Assembly (NCBI GenBank): GCA_965220305.1
Contig: OZ244817.1
Span: 496,001 to 560,000, forward strand
Origin: G965220305 sp965220305
Lineage (GTDB): Bacteria; Chloroflexota; Dehalococcoidia; Lucifugimonadales; UBA3495
DNA length: 64,000 bases
Direction of reading: 5' to 3'
Positions 1 through 8,406 of the stretch are shown here, piece after piece (the stretch's first letter is position 1; each line of letters starts with the position of its first letter). Under the pieces are notes generated by a model, which was not told where the DNA came from, did not search any database, and saw nothing but the letters and a program-made list of their open reading frames with translations. Made by a program: the position numbers and the translations under genes.

Positions 1-155
1 AAGCTAATTTGGGATGCCTCCGCCGCCAGGAAGTCCTGGGTCAACTGGTCTGGCCCGTTGAGGTCCAGGCTTACCACTTGGTGCTGGGCCCGGGCCAACT
101 CCTTCACTATGTTCACCCCTACGAAGCCCGTGCCGCCGGTTACCAACGTTGACAT
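1..155 (-). CDS. NAD-dependent epimerase/dehydratase, N-terminal fragment (runs off left edge)
   Basis: Only the first 51 codons are in the window. They encode a classic Rossmann start, with TGGTGFVG at residues 6-13 followed by an acidic residue (LDLNG) at the end of strand beta-2. This is typical of extended short-chain dehydrogenases that act on nucleotide sugars (UDP-glucose 4-epimerase, dTDP-glucose dehydratase and relatives). The ATG at 153-155 follows a good ribosome site (GGAAGGTGAGG on the minus strand). The substrate and the catalytic YxxxK lie outside the window, so nothing finer than the family can be called. Confidence 0.75.
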   Translation of the reverse strand, partial: MSTLVTGGTGFVGVNIVKELARAQHQVVSLDLNGPDQLTQDFLAAEASQIS

Positions 156-201
156 TCCTCACCTTCCTACATGCTATTGCGACCAGCCGGGCTAGTATTG
201 A

Positions 202-2046
202 CTATGGCTGGGCCTTGGACTCAAGGGCTTCCAGGTCCACCGGAACTATGTAGACGCCTTTGGCCCGGGGCAGCAGGGAACTTTCATAGTTGAAGTGGGT
301 CTCCACGGCGACCCGAAACCTGGTATCGGACAAGCGCTGCACCGCGAAGGGGACGGGGTTCCAGCCCACCATTTGCAGGAGCCGTTCTGAGTGGAGGATG
401 GAAGTTTCCAGTCCCGCGTCCCGGACCCGCAGAATGTTGGCGGTCATGGCAAAGTCGTCGGCCACCTCTTTCCCGGTCATAAACAGGTGAAAGTTGGAGG
501 AAGGGCCATCCTCCTCCCGTTCCAGCTTCATCCAACTCAGGGTATGGTCCCAGGCAACGATGCGAGCGAACTGGTCGGGCCTGTTGTAGTAGTCTTCCAT
601 CGATAGGTCCGACACCCAGATTCCGCCTCCCTCGTCCTTGAATCCGTATAGAGTGTTGAGCAGATACCTCCCATCCGAACTCAACCGGGGGGAAACCCCG
701 TAGAGGCCAGCCTCGGGGGCCTCGGGGAATTGGGATATGGGGTACTGCACTTTGTCATAGTCCTCGGGGTCGGCCAGATTTACCAGGTAGACCGTTTGCC
801 AGCGAGGGTCCACCGGCCCTTCGTCGTCCGGCGACTTCCAGCCTTCGGCGCTCATCAGCCAGCGGCTGTCGTCGTAGGGCAGGGGCATAGCCATTAGGAC
901 AATGCCTGGGGCGACGTACAGTTCCTGGGCGGACCCGTCATGGTCCAAGGACAGCACCCGATACCTCTGGGTCTTCTCGGGCTCCAAGGAACGGCGGACA
1001 ATCAGGTAGTAAGTGTCTTCACCGGCGTCCCCTTTTTGGTAGCTGCGGACTGCCCCCGCCGTATCGCACTCGGTCATCCAGGAAACTTCCATCTCGGCCA
1101 GCCGGTCGGCCAACCAAAAGCGGTCGTGGCCGAAGTAGCTGGTATCCTCGCCAGCCCCCTGGCGCAAGATTGCCAGCAACCTTTCGCCAAAGGCGGGGCT
1201 TCCATCGGCGCTCTCCACGTTCACGTCTTCCGGGGTGAAGTTGTAGCCGACGGCTTCGAGCAGGCCGCCGTATTCAGCAGCCGCCAGACTTTCGTGATAA
1301 ACGCCGCATTGCTTCCGGGCAAGTCCCGGAGGCGGATACCTCTGGTCGTCGAAGGACAGGGATAGAATCTCTTGTTCAAATTCTCGGGCAAGCTGTGACT
1401 GAGCGACGCTCAGGGCGCGGGGATTAAGGTGCAGGTGGGTTGGGCTGGCGATGTCGGGCTGCTCGCTCTGCCACTCTTCCGGCAACTCGTCAACTATGGC
1501 CAGGAAAGTACCATCCGGAAAAACGTCGGAAACGATGCCGCTGGTCTCCACGCCTGGCAGGTACTGAAAAGATACGCTGTGGAACAGGTTGCCCGGCGGT
1601 TCGGCAGACCGCAACATCTCCTCCACCTCGGCGTCGATGGCAACACCGGCATCGCCCAGCCGCAGCAGGCGTTGGGCCGGATGCTCACCGATTAAGGCTG
1701 AATTCAGGGCCAAAGGGTCCAGGTACTGAAATTGACCGCCATTATTCAGCCGGACTTTAGCTTTGCCCTGCCAAACTACGATGCGGTCGGGCTCGCCCTG
1801 GGCGCGTAGAAGTTGCCCGTTGGAGTCCTGGGCATAGAAATGGGGACGCACAGGGTAGTTGAGGGAGCGAGGTTCCTGGGGTTCTTGGGTCGCCTCCATA
1901 CTCGCATCCTCCGCTGTGAGCGTCTGTGCCGTGACCGTGGGAACGGGAGTGGCCCGCTCCTGGTTGCCAGTACAGGCCGCTGCCAGGGCAACGACGCAGA
2001 CCAAGGCGGCCAGCAGCGGAAGTAGGTGTCGGCTGTTCACTCTCAA
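202..2046 (-). CDS. Large lipoprotein of unknown function
   Basis: The 614-residue protein begins with a lipoprotein signal: basic start, hydrophobic stretch, and lipobox ending AAAC with Cys25 as the probable lipidated residue. A Thr/Pro/Glu-rich linker (about residues 26-60) leads into a long globular part with no catalytic motif I recognise. Several segments (around residues 360-480, with DGSAQELYV, DDSRWLMSAEG and SSDGRYLLN) look like beta-propeller blades of TolB/WD-like repeats, which is only an impression. The likely start is TTG at 2044-2046, because GGAAG sits 5 bases upstream; GTG at 2038-2040 is the alternative. It would be anchored on the outer face of the cytoplasmic membrane. 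It sits alone, on the same strand as panE upstream. Confidence 0.7.
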   Translation of the reverse strand: MRVNSRHLLPLLAALVCVVALAAACTGNQERATPVPTVTAQTLTAEDASMEATQEPQEPRSLNYPVRPHFYAQDSNGQLLRAQGEPDRIVVWQGKAKVRLNNGGQFQYLDPLALNSALIGEHPAQRLLRLGDAGVAIDAEVEEMLRSAEPPGNLFHSVSFQYLPGVETSGIVSDVFPDGTFLAIVDELPEEWQSEQPDIASPTHLHLNPRALSVAQSQLAREFEQEILSLSFDDQRYPPPGLARKQCGVYHESLAAAEYGGLLEAVGYNFTPEDVNVESADGSPAFGERLLAILRQGAGEDTSYFGHDRFWLADRLAEMEVSWMTECDTAGAVRSYQKGDAGEDTYYLIVRRSLEPEKTQRYRVLSLDHDGSAQELYVAPGIVLMAMPLPYDDSRWLMSAEGWKSPDDEGPVDPRWQTVYLVNLADPEDYDKVQYPISQFPEAPEAGLYGVSPRLSSDGRYLLNTLYGFKDEGGGIWVSDLSMEDYYNRPDQFARIVAWDHTLSWMKLEREEDGPSSNFHLFMTGKEVADDFAMTANILRVRDAGLETSILHSERLLQMVGWNPVPFAVQRLSDTRFRVAVETHFNYESSLLPRAKGVYIVPVDLEALESKAQP

Positions 2047-2094
2047 CGTAGCTTCCAGTTCATTGACTTGATGGAAATTGGCGGATGCTCGAAG

Positions 2095-3015
2095 CTAAGC
2101 CGGCTTGCCATCGGCGTAGGGCTTCAGCATCGCGTATAACACGTCATTTACTGGGGTAGGAACGCCCGCGGCCCGGCCCGCGCGCACCACCGCGCCATTC
2201 AGGGCGTCCAACTCCAGTGGGCGGCCAGCCATGATGTCAGCGTGCATCGAGGCGTGCATTTGCTCCAAGGAGCCTTCGATGTAGCTCAGGGTGCCGGCTA
2301 CTATGTCGGCGGGCAAGTCTACTCGGGAAGCTCGGCCCACTGATTCTATTTCCTCCATGCAACCGACTATGACCTGTCGCCACTCCGGGCGAGGCATCAG
2401 CTCCGCCATAGTTTCCCTGGACATGGCTGTAACTCCCGCCATAGTAGCTATGAACAGGAACTTGCTCCATAAAGTCTGCTGGATGTCCTGGGTAAATTGG
2501 GCCGGGATCCCCGATTGCTCCAGAGTCTGCTGAATCAACCGCCCCCGTTGGGAGTCGGAGCCATCCGCCTCTCCGAAAGCTATTCGGACCACGCTGCCGG
2601 TCTGCTTCACGACTCCCGGCTGGGGCAGGCTGGCCTCGATGTAAGCTGCGCCGGGAAGCACCCGGCCCGTTCCTACCACGTTGGCGGCCATCTGGTAACT
2701 ATCTATCCCGTTCTGCAGGCAGAGCACGGTCGTATTTTGGTCCAGGAGAGGCATCATTGCCGGAGCGGCTTCCCGGTTGTGGTAGGTCTTAACAGTCAGT
2801 AATACCAGGTCCATTGGCCCCAAGCCGGAGGGGGCGTCGGTAGAATGGCAGTCCACGGTAAATTCTTCGTCGTCGGTTATCAGGCGCAGCCCCCGCTCTT
2901 GGATGGCCCGAAGGTGCGACCCTCGAGCTATCAGGGAAACTTGGTTGTCCCCCCGCGCCAGCATCCCACCAAAGTAACCGCCGATGCTGCCCGCGCCCAT
3001 AACCGCTATTCGCAT
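2095..3015 (-). CDS. panE: 2-dehydropantoate 2-reductase family protein
   Basis: Ketopantoate reductase family: NADPH-dependent reduction of 2-dehydropantoate to pantoate for pantothenate/CoA synthesis. The 306-residue length is normal. The N-terminal nucleotide-binding motif GAGSIGG is at residues 7-13, followed by the family's SLIARG segment. LLTVKTYHN near residue 75 and LQNGID near residue 100 match the conserved K and N region, and LWSKFLFIA near residue 185 holds the catalytic Lys. The ATG at 3013-3015 has GGAGG about 11 bases upstream. PanE/ApbA relatives include reductases for other 2-keto acids and no other pantothenate gene is nearby, so the exact substrate is inferred. Confidence 0.85.
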   Translation of the reverse strand: MRIAVMGAGSIGGYFGGMLARGDNQVSLIARGSHLRAIQERGLRLITDDEEFTVDCHSTDAPSGLGPMDLVLLTVKTYHNREAAPAMMPLLDQNTTVLCLQNGIDSYQMAANVVGTGRVLPGAAYIEASLPQPGVVKQTGSVVRIAFGEADGSDSQRGRLIQQTLEQSGIPAQFTQDIQQTLWSKFLFIATMAGVTAMSRETMAELMPRPEWRQVIVGCMEEIESVGRASRVDLPADIVAGTLSYIEGSLEQMHASMHADIMAGRPLELDALNGAVVRAGRAAGVPTPVNDVLYAMLKPYADGKPA

Positions 3016-3190
3016 TGTTGACCGTCCCTCCAGGAACCGCCGGAAGTAGGCTTACCGCAACAAAATAACCCATCGGAGTTGGCAGCGCAACACGGGACCT
3101 GTCTAATCATTCAAGTAGCGGGAGTATCCTTGGGACGCATACCTGCTCTTGACCACTCGGCCCCATTCGGATTGGCTGTTGGCCCATTCC

Positions 3191-3312
3191 CAGGGTCTTT
3201 CGATTGACCGGACGGACCCACTCATGGCGAACCTGTCGGACCACGGACCGGCCCTTCGACAAGCTCAGGGTGAGCGGAGCTATATCCGGGCAAGGACTTT
3301 TTGAAAGACCTG
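3191..3312 (+). repeat. MITE-like repeat element, copy 1, in the 3016-3421 gap
   Basis: The left end CAGGGTCTTTCGATTG (3191-3206) is identical to the left end of the copy at 9266 and to the inverted right end of the copy at 53847. The right end near 3298-3312 (TTGAAAGACCTG) is a degenerate inverted copy. Inside, at about 3252-3278, lies a CCTTCGACAAGCTCAGGGTG unit that recurs at 31135, 51591 and 54020. No open frame in the 406-base gap between panE and the DUF35 gene looks real. I see no clear promoter in the rest of the gap. Confidence 0.6.
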
Positions 3313-3421
3313 GGGGTCCACTCGGTCCCGGCTTGACGCTGGACTGATTTGTTCGTATGCTCTTTTTTGGACCGCGCCCCCAGCTTGACCAGGCGCCGGC
3401 CTTCGATTTAAGGAGTGTTGT

Positions 3422-3844
3422 ATGACTCAGCAGTCGCCTCCCATTCCCCCTCCGGTCCCCCAGCCTGAGTCGGACTTCTACTGGGAGAAATGCAAGGCCC
3501 ACGAGCTTTGGTTACGCCATTGCCGGGCCTGCGACAAGGCCTACTTCTATCCCCGGGACATCTGCCCTGAATGCTTCTCCCGGGATACCGACTGGATACA
3601 GAGCAGCGGCAGGGGCATCCTGCATACTTTTTGCATCGTCCATCGGGGGCCCACGCCCCCATTCCGGGACAAAGTCCCCTACGTCGTCGCCATCGTCGAG
3701 CTTGAGAGCGGGGCCCGGATGCCCACCAACCTGGTGCAGGTGGAAGCCGACCCGGAACACGTCAAAATCGGTATGGCCGTAGAGGTGGTGTTCGAGGACC
3801 TAGACGAGAAAATCAGCCTGCCCATGTTCCGTCCTGCTTCCTAA
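3422..3844 (+). CDS. DUF35 / OB-fold Zn-ribbon acyl-CoA-associated protein
   Basis: The 140-residue protein has a rubredoxin-like zinc ribbon (Cys34, Cys37, Cys48, Cys51 in HCRACDK and DICPEC) followed by an OB-fold, the arrangement of DUF35/DUF35_N proteins. Members usually act as partner subunits of thiolases or HMG-CoA-synthase-like enzymes, binding acyl-CoA. No thiolase is adjacent here; the next gene, 13 bases downstream on the same strand, is a short-chain dehydrogenase, so the two probably share a transcript and substrate pathway. The ATG at 3422 follows AAGGAG with normal spacing. The role of an orphan DUF35 beside an SDR is not established. Confidence 0.8.
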   Translation: MTQQSPPIPPPVPQPESDFYWEKCKAHELWLRHCRACDKAYFYPRDICPECFSRDTDWIQSSGRGILHTFCIVHRGPTPPFRDKVPYVVAIVELESGARMPTNLVQVEADPEHVKIGMAVEVVFEDLDEKISLPMFRPAS

Positions 3845-3857
3845 AGTTGCCTGCCAA

Positions 3858-4649
3858 ATGGAACTTGAGGGAAAAGTAGCGATTGTTACCGGGGGTAGCC
3901 GGGGTATAGGGCGGGCGATCTGCCAGGGGCTGGCCCAAGCAGGCGCCCGGATAGTGGTGACTGCCCGCACCGAAGTGGATACGTCCGCCGGCACCGCTTT
4001 CGAGCGATACGGGTCGGGCACCATTCACGAGACAGCCGAGTCCATCGGCGAAGCCGGCGGGGAGGCCTTGGGCGTAAAATGCGACGTTTCACAGTCGGCG
4101 GATGTGCAACGCCTGGTGGAGCGCACCCTGGAACGTTTTGGCCGCATTGATGTTCTTGTGTCCAACGCCGGCATCGACTGTGAATCGCCGGTCCCCGACC
4201 TGGATATCGACCTGTTGGACCGCTGCCTGGCGGTGAACGTGCGCGCCCCCATGTTGCTCTGCAAGTTCGCCTTGCCCGCGATGATTGACCAAGCCTCGGG
4301 TGGGTCTATTTTCGGCGTAACCTCGGGGGCGGCGCGGGGCTACCGGCCCGGTAGAGTTGGCTACTCCATGAGCAAGGCAGCCCTGGAGCGGATGTTGGTC
4401 AACCTGGCGGAAGAAGTCCGGCCCCACAACATCGCCGTCAATGTCTTCAGCCCCGGCAGGGTGGACACCTGGATGAACCGCAACGGCGACTGGCCCGGCA
4501 CCGCCCACATACCAATGGTGCAACCAGACGTGGTCGCCCCCGCCGCCACCTGGCTGGCCCAACAGACCGCCGCTACCTTCACCGGCCAGGTGGTTGAGCG
4601 CGCCGAGTTCGGGGTTGCCTGGGGCCCGGGTTCGGGCAACCCCGCCTAG
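3858..4649 (+). CDS. Short-chain dehydrogenase/reductase (SDR)
   Basis: Classical SDR of 263 residues, NAD(P)-dependent and cytosolic. The cofactor motif TGGSRGIG is near residues 11-18, NAG is near residue 103 (VSNAGID), and the catalytic YSMSK (Tyr-x3-Lys) is near residue 171. The segment after the cofactor motif (RTEVDTSAGTAFERYGSG) is longer than in FabG and is probably a family-specific insertion. The gene follows the DUF35 gene by 13 bases, so the two are likely an operon. A perfect 9-bp hairpin spans the stop codon (4641-4665). Substrate unknown; a hydroxyacyl-CoA or alcohol oxidation linked to the DUF35 partner is a guess. Confidence 0.85.
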   Translation: MELEGKVAIVTGGSRGIGRAICQGLAQAGARIVVTARTEVDTSAGTAFERYGSGTIHETAESIGEAGGEALGVKCDVSQSADVQRLVERTLERFGRIDVLVSNAGIDCESPVPDLDIDLLDRCLAVNVRAPMLLCKFALPAMIDQASGGSIFGVTSGAARGYRPGRVGYSMSKAALERMLVNLAEEVRPHNIAVNVFSPGRVDTWMNRNGDWPGTAHIPMVQPDVVAPAATWLAQQTAATFTGQVVERAEFGVAWGPGSGNPA

Positions 4650-4665
4650 TTGGCTTCTAGGCGGG
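4641..4665 (+). terminator. Hairpin overlapping the SDR stop codon
   Basis: CCCGCCTAG (4641-4649) pairs perfectly with CTAGGCGGG (4657-4665) around a 7-base loop. No T-run follows, so it may act as a weak or Rho-assisted terminator, or protect the mRNA 3' end. In the remainder of the gap up to 5011 I see only a small GGAGAC/GTCTCC hairpin at about 4722-4741 and no gene. Confidence 0.45.
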
Positions 4666-5011
4666 ACTCAAGTAGCAGTTAACCCGCTGTCCCTGCCAAG
4701 CGCCTTCCCCTACAATAGCTAGGAGACTCGGGAAAGTCTCCCAGAAGGTTGTTCCCCTCACCCCGTAGTAAAAGCCAAACGCCGACCCCAGACCCTACCA
4801 GCTAGCCCCAGGCCAAAGCGCCAACCGCTCACCATTCCCCTCACCACGGAGCAGGGTTTTGCCTCCTGGAAGAGTGCCCTAACGCTATGGGGATTTCCAG
4901 CTACTACCGAGGCGCCCCCTCGCAGCTTCCTTGGCACTACCCTTATTCCCCCGCCCGTAATATACTTCCGGTGGAAAGCCCAACCTAACGACTTTGACAG
5001 GAGGACCAGCA

Positions 5012-5320
5012 ATGACTACAGGTCGAACTGCAGCCCAAGAAGTAGCCCCCAAGATGGCAGAGCTCAGCGCCAATGTACTGTTTGGCGACGTCTGGGAGCG
5101 CCCGGAGTTGTCCAAGCGGGACCGGAGCCTCATCACCGTTTCCGTCCTTACCGCCCTGTACCGCACCGGACAATTGCCCGGACACCTGAACCGCGCCTTG
5201 GACAACGGTCTGACCAAAGAGGAAATCGGTGAGGCTATCACCCACGTGGCCTTCTACGCCGGTTGGCCCACCGCCGCCAACGCCGTGCAGATTGCCAAGG
5301 AAGTCTTTGATTCCCGGTAA
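5012..5320 (+). CDS. Carboxymuconolactone decarboxylase (CMD) family protein
   Basis: The 102-residue all-helical protein matches the CMD/AhpD-like fold: RDRSLITVSVLTAL, then GLTKEEIGEAITHVAFYAGWP, ending AANAVQIAKEVF. In gamma-carboxymuconolactone decarboxylase the corresponding region carries the catalytic residues for the protocatechuate branch. The AhpD CxxC pair is absent, so a peroxidase-type redox role is unlikely. ATG 5012 is chosen because AGGAGG lies 7 bases upstream; an in-frame TTG at 4994 sits before the ribosome site. Many CMD proteins are stand-alone enzymes of unknown substrate, and the neighbouring ThDP enzyme does not settle the question. Confidence 0.8.
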   Translation: MTTGRTAAQEVAPKMAELSANVLFGDVWERPELSKRDRSLITVSVLTALYRTGQLPGHLNRALDNGLTKEEIGEAITHVAFYAGWPTAANAVQIAKEVFDSR

Positions 5321-5640
5321 CCGGACCGACAAGTAATCCTGGTATGCGCCCCGATAGCCAGGACAGCCACCGGATAACGGTTTCCCAAGGGCATCTAGCC
5401 TCGGGCGGGGGAAGGACCTTTCGCCCGGGGCCCAAGAGCTACCGGCCTATTCCCAGCCCTGGGACGGAGTTCCCAGAGACGGCGGAGCCGCGTCCCCGCC
5501 TGGCCCGACTAATTGCTATCTTAGCAGACGTTTATGTCAGCTAAGGCCCCAGATCTCTGCTACCGGCGGGGGCTCCTACCAAAACGGAGACATGCGGCTG
5601 GGCGAGAACTTACCCAAACCTAAACAACGGAGGTCCAGTT
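5321..5640. other. Intergenic stretch between CMD and ThDP enzyme genes
   Basis: No credible gene. A hairpin with CCTCGGGCG (5399-5407) against CGCCCGGGG (5422-5430) and a 14-base loop lies about 80 bases after the CMD stop and could end that transcript. I looked for a THI-box or T-box leader ahead of the ThDP enzyme gene and did not see the conserved cores. The ribosome site for the next gene is AACGGAGG at about 5625-5632. Confidence 0.4.
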
Positions 5641-7314
5641 ATGCCACGGATGACCGGCGGGCGATTTTTGGCCGAAACCATGAGGGGATACGGGGTTACC
5701 CACGCTTTCTTCGTGCCCGCGATTGTACGCTCGGCGCTGGTGGAGATGGAGGATGTAGGCATCCGCAGGATAATCTCCCACGGGGAGAAGGCCGCCGCCT
5801 ACATGGCCGACGGTTACGCTAGGGCCTCCAACCGTCCGGGGATTTGCATGGCCCAATCCGTCGGAGCGGCGAACCTGGCAGCGGGTCTACAGGACGCCTT
5901 CCTGGGACTATCCCCGGTAATTGCCATTACCGGGCATCGCCCCCTGTCGCACCAGTACCGCAACTCTTATCAAGAAATTGAACACTCCCGACCCTTCGCT
6001 TCGGTCACCAAGTACAGCGTGGTGGTGGACAGCGTGGACCAACTGCCCCACCTGCTAAGACAGGCCTTTCGTGAAGCCACCTCCGGCGCTACCGCCCCGG
6101 TCCACCTGGACTTCCAGGGGATTCAGGGCGACGAAATTGTCGACGCCGAGAGCGATCTGTCCGTGGTAATAGAAGAGACCTTCACCCAGCGTCCCGCCTT
6201 TCGGCCCGAGCCGGAGACGGAACGGGTACGGGAGGCGGCGCAGGTCCTGTCCCAAGCGCGGCGGCCAATTATCGTGGCTGGTGGGGGCGTAACCGCCTCC
6301 GGCGCCGAGGCTGAGGTAGTCCAACTGGCCGAAATGCTATCAATTCCGGTCGCCACCTCCCTCAACGCCAAGGGCGCCATTCCCGAGGACCATCCCCTAT
6401 CGGTGGGAGTTTGCGGTGCCTACTCCCGCTGGTGCGCCAACCGGGCGGTATCTGAGGCAGACCTGGTGCTGTTCATCGGCAGCCAGACCGGCAGCCAGGT
6501 TACCCTGGATTGGCGGATTCCCGCGATCGGAACACCGGTCATCCAGATTGACATAGACCCTTCGGAGTTGGGCCGGAGCTATCCCACCCAGGTAGCCCTG
6601 CAGGGCGACGCCAAGGCTACGCTCCGCCGTTTGACCGAGGTCTTGGAACCAATGGGCCCTCGCAGCGAGTGGACCAGCCGGGTCCAGGATATAGTACGCG
6701 AGTGGCGGGAAGAGGTGGCCCCCCTGGAGAACTCCGACGCCGTACCCATCTTGCCGGAACGGTTATGTAAAGAGCTAACCGAGTATTTGCCTTCGGACGC
6801 GATGCTGGTGGCCGACACGGGACACGCCGGCATCTGGACCGGCTCTATGGTGGACCTGAAGCACCCCGGACAGTCGTACATTAGGGCGGCGGGGTCCCTG
6901 GGATGGGGATTCCCGGCGGCTCTTGGAGCGAAGTGCGCGCTACCCGACCGCCCGGTAATCTGCTTCACCGGCGATGGCGGGTTCTGGTACCACCTGGCCG
7001 AATTGGAGACCGCATCCCGCTACGGCATCAACGCCGTAATTGTGGTCAACGACAACCACTCCCTGAACCAAGACCGGCGGGGAGACGAGCGGGCCTACGA
7101 GGGACGCACGGGAAACTCCGACGAGATTTGGCAGTTCCAGGACATCGACCTGGCCCGCCTGGCCGAAGCTACGGGTTGCCTTGGGATCAGGGTTGACGAC
7201 CCCAACCAAATTCAAAGCGCCATCGAACAGGCGGTGGCCTCAGGCCGGCCCGCAGTGGTCGATGTGAAGACGGACATGGACGGCATAGCGCCGGCCCCCT
7301 GGGGACCAGCCTAG
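5641..7314 (+). CDS. Thiamin-diphosphate-dependent enzyme, acetolactate synthase-like
   Basis: The 557-residue protein has the three-domain layout of the acetolactate synthase/pyruvate oxidase/benzoylformate decarboxylase superfamily. The Pyr domain carries the activating glutamate in SHGEK (Glu49). The central domain spans about residues 190-330 (PIIVAGGGV; IQIDIDP). The PP domain has the ThDP/Mg motif GDGG starting near residue 443 and ending in NDN near residue 470. It is 15 bases from the convergent MetF-like gene. No small regulatory subunit (IlvN) or other branched-chain gene is near, so a dedicated biosynthetic acetolactate synthase is unlikely. A 2-keto acid decarboxylase/lyase, or a sulfoacetaldehyde or oxalyl-type enzyme, is possible. 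Confidence 0.85.
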   Translation: MPRMTGGRFLAETMRGYGVTHAFFVPAIVRSALVEMEDVGIRRIISHGEKAAAYMADGYARASNRPGICMAQSVGAANLAAGLQDAFLGLSPVIAITGHRPLSHQYRNSYQEIEHSRPFASVTKYSVVVDSVDQLPHLLRQAFREATSGATAPVHLDFQGIQGDEIVDAESDLSVVIEETFTQRPAFRPEPETERVREAAQVLSQARRPIIVAGGGVTASGAEAEVVQLAEMLSIPVATSLNAKGAIPEDHPLSVGVCGAYSRWCANRAVSEADLVLFIGSQTGSQVTLDWRIPAIGTPVIQIDIDPSELGRSYPTQVALQGDAKATLRRLTEVLEPMGPRSEWTSRVQDIVREWREEVAPLENSDAVPILPERLCKELTEYLPSDAMLVADTGHAGIWTGSMVDLKHPGQSYIRAAGSLGWGFPAALGAKCALPDRPVICFTGDGGFWYHLAELETASRYGINAVIVVNDNHSLNQDRRGDERAYEGRTGNSDEIWQFQDIDLARLAEATGCLGIRVDDPNQIQSAIEQAVASGRPAVVDVKTDMDGIAPAPWGPA

Positions 7315-7328
7315 CTGAGAGCCAATGG

Positions 7329-8195
7329 TCAATCCCGTACGGCAGCGGCCAGGAACTCCCTGGCCGCTTCGTAGTTTCGGGCCCCGCCCTTCGCAATGGA
7401 GGGCACCAGGTACACGTTCCGTAAGCCAGCTTGATGGAAACTCTGGCACAGCTCAAGGGCCAAGCTAACCCCGCACCTGCCGTCGGCCAACTCCTCCCGG
7501 ACCTGCTGGGGTACGGCGCTGAACGAGATTCCGTCCGGCTCCATTAGCTGCAACCCAAAGAATACCGGGATTCCCAGCGGCCCACCGGCAACTTTACCGT
7601 AGGCATGTCGAAACTGAGAAGCCCGCTCCGGGTCAAAGATTGGCTGGGTGATGAGGAACTGCGCGCCTGCCTGCACTTTTCTCTGGGTCAGGATGACCTC
7701 TCGTACCAGGTCGCGCCCCAGGTCCACGGCAGCGCCAACGCAGAAATCGGTAGGCGAATCCAACTCCGTTCTCCGGAAGTCTACTCCCTGGTTCATGGCC
7801 GCAATAGCTCCGATGAGCGCCGAAGGGGTAAAGTCGCCCACATCCGCCACGCCCTCCAGGTCACGGAGACCAAAGGGATCGCCTCGGAGCACTATCACAT
7901 TCTCCAGTCCCAGCAATTGCGCGCCCAATAAGTGGGACTGAAGAGCCAGCTTGTTCATGTCCCGGGTCGCCACGGTAAAGACCACATCCTGGCGCAACTG
8001 GGCCTTAATTGCCGAGGCGAACATAGCCGAGTCAACCCGGACGGACTGGCCGGGGTTGTGGGCCACCGATACAAAGTCCGCGCCCACCCTGGCACGGGCC
8101 AGCAGGCCGGAATCACCGGCACGGGGAGGAGAGAAGTCACACACAAAGCAGGTGCGGCCCGTGGCTTCAAAGCACACGTCAGTAATCTTAGTCAC
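7329..8195 (-). CDS. Methylenetetrahydrofolate reductase (MetF-like)
   Basis: FAD-dependent reductase of the MetF family, converting 5,10-methylene-THF to 5-methyl-THF. The alternating barrel features are visible: FVCDFSPPR near the start, GADFVSVAHNP, TVATRDMNK, and VIVLRGDPFG (the family's GDP/RGDP segment), then FLITQPIFDPE and IPVFFGLQLM. GTG at 8193-8195 is preferred because it follows GGGGGAC with good spacing and starts at the conserved part; an in-frame ATG at 8238-8240 adds 15 low-complexity residues and lacks a ribosome site. A perfect 10-bp hairpin (7344-7353 with 7359-7368) lies in the last codons, facing the convergent ThDP gene. No methionine synthase gene is nearby, so the folate substrate is inferred from the family. 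Confidence 0.8.
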   Translation of the reverse strand: MTKITDVCFEATGRTCFVCDFSPPRAGDSGLLARARVGADFVSVAHNPGQSVRVDSAMFASAIKAQLRQDVVFTVATRDMNKLALQSHLLGAQLLGLENVIVLRGDPFGLRDLEGVADVGDFTPSALIGAIAAMNQGVDFRRTELDSPTDFCVGAAVDLGRDLVREVILTQRKVQAGAQFLITQPIFDPERASQFRHAYGKVAGGPLGIPVFFGLQLMEPDGISFSAVPQQVREELADGRCGVSLALELCQSFHQAGLRNVYLVPSIAKGGARNYEAAREFLAAAVRD

Positions 8196-8337
8196 GGCGG
8201 CGTCCCCCGGAGAATTGGAAGGGTGGCGACGAGGCCCCATTACCGGGCAAGATCGTTGCCAACCAGCCTTTCCGAAGGCACCGGCCCGGCTAAAGCGAGC
8301 TTAGGCTGGTCGAATGGGGTTTGCCCTGGCGCTGGTA

Positions 8338-8362
8338 GATAACGTATTTATGGGACGTTATC
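8338..8362. promoter_or_regulatory. Palindrome upstream of the MetF-like gene
   Basis: GATAACGT (8338-8345) and ACGTTATC (8355-8362) are perfect inverted repeats with a 9-base A/T-rich centre, in otherwise GC-rich DNA about 145 bases upstream of the MetF-like start. The spacing fits a dimeric repressor operator. It also lies 45 bases after the stop of the MqnA-like gene, so an RNA hairpin is the other possibility, though no T-run follows. Confidence 0.35.
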
Positions 8363-8406
8363 GCAGTTGGGCGGCCGCTAGGGTACCCAATGCTACGGTC
8401 CCGAGA

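Noticed and set aside
5321..5640. Thiamin or T-box riboswitch ahead of the ThDP enzyme
   Set aside because: The conserved cores (CTGAGA for the thiamin box, AGGGTGGnACCGCG for the T-box) are absent.
7344..7368. Terminator between the ThDP enzyme and MetF-like genes
   Set aside because: The 10-bp perfect stem is real, but it lies inside the last codons of the MetF-like gene and has no T-tract; coding constraint could explain it.
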